A DNA stretch of 64,000 nucleotides, from NCBI GenBank assembly GCA_019843655.1, contig JACDQD010000005.1, forward strand, positions 30,762,954 to 30,826,953. The letters run 5' to 3'. Positions within the stretch are counted from its first letter, which is position 1. Each line of letters begins with the position of its first letter. A program made the position numbers and the translations under genes. Source of the DNA: Lethocerus indicus (Eukaryota > Arthropoda > Insecta > Hemiptera > Belostomatidae). Below the pieces are notes generated by a model. The model did not search any database. It saw only the letters and a list, made by a program, of their open reading frames with translations, and was not told the DNA's origin. Below are positions 63,248 to 64,000 of the stretch, piece after piece.

Positions 63248-64000
63248 GTAAGTGGGCATCAAAATTACTTCAATAATTTCAGTCGATGCTTACTTGAGCG
63301 TGTACTTTAGAAATTAACCTCGTCCTAACGGCGGACTTGATCCAGTAAAAGTTGTAAATACACATCTATTGAGTTTTATATTACAGATAATAAAATATAT
63401 CCCGACGCTAGAAATATACGCGTTATGGGAATAATAATTATTTATTTCTCAAATATCCCTTTATAAATTTTCTTATGCGAACAAAGGACAAATAAAGAGC
63501 AATATATATATATACTCTTTTATTATAATTTGAAACACATTCGTACAATATATTTTCTAGCGAAATAAGAATTTCTCGAAATACATTAAGGGAGAGAATA
63601 TTTCAATTGAGTTCCAACATTACTGCCGCCCGCAATATAAACATTGTTTTCATCTTAGGGTTACGGTCGTATTGTACTTCATTCAAATGAGAATGGATAC
63701 CGCTCTCCAGCTCACGTTCTCGACATTTGGAGACGAAATGAGATGGACCAACTGTTGCCGAATCGGTTTGATTCTTAGTGTAATAGAAAACGTAGCCCCA
63801 GAGAAAATAAGGTTTTCGAGTCTAACTGATCGTCTCATCCTCTATATAAACTATTAAAATATATATGTTTTGGCCGTATTTCGCAATGAAAAATTCAGAC
63901 TCGATAGTTTTAATATGCTCGTACTACACAGAGACTTACTCACCAAACTATTACACATAGTAAATTTTATTTATTCAATACAGTATTTATATGCTAGGGA
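63248..64000 (+). other. Nmdar2: Nmdar2 intron 3, 5' portion (runs off the window)
   Basis: Begins with the consensus donor GTAAGT. It is AT-rich, with a short (AT)n run near 63500-63515. No further exon is seen before the window ends. Confidence 0.8.

Overview
The window is insect (arthropod) nuclear DNA: AT-rich, long introns with canonical GT...AG splice sites, and scattered Jockey-type LINE, mariner/Tc1-type and piggyBac-type remnants. I cannot name the species. The transposon types and long introns would fit a hemipteran or another insect with a large genome, but that is inference. There are no bacterial operons, CRISPR arrays or rRNA genes, and I recognised no tRNA.

One protein-coding gene is supported. 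It lies on the + strand and is the 5' part of the ionotropic glutamate (NMDA-type) receptor subunit 2 gene, Nmdar2/GluN2. Three exons are visible: about 14278-14619, 50282-50460 and 63060-63247. Their reading phases join exactly (phase 1, then phase 0, ending in phase 2). They encode a signal-peptide-like start and the first part of the amino-terminal (LIVBP-like) domain. Introns 1 and 2 are 35,662 and 12,599 bp. Everything from the rest of the amino-terminal domain to the channel lies beyond the right edge. The best signal peptide is in a different frame from the conserved domain inside exon 1, which points to a one-base assembly deletion in a C-rich tract or to an unresolved 5' structure.

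Positions 1-13.6 kb are upstream intergenic DNA. They hold two 5'-truncated LINE copies (337-783, 7584-8169), a cluster of three foldback elements (2313-5125), a 12-unit array with an exact 10-bp period and six GGATTA cores (6215-6334), and an internally deleted mariner-type element with intact ends (11493-12165). A GC-rich, CpG-rich stretch at about 13.64-14.28 kb is the likely promoter and 5' UTR.

Intron 1 (14.6-50.3 kb) holds two degenerate foldback halves, two more LINE fragments (32230-32369 with a perfect 13-bp target duplication; about 33857-34279), microsatellites, a 218-bp direct repeat pair and several short GC-rich islets. Intron 2 (50.5-63.1 kb) holds a 557-bp piggyBac-like MITE with TTAA flanks. 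All four LINE copies point to the minus strand. No second host gene is supported; the many other short open frames look like chance.
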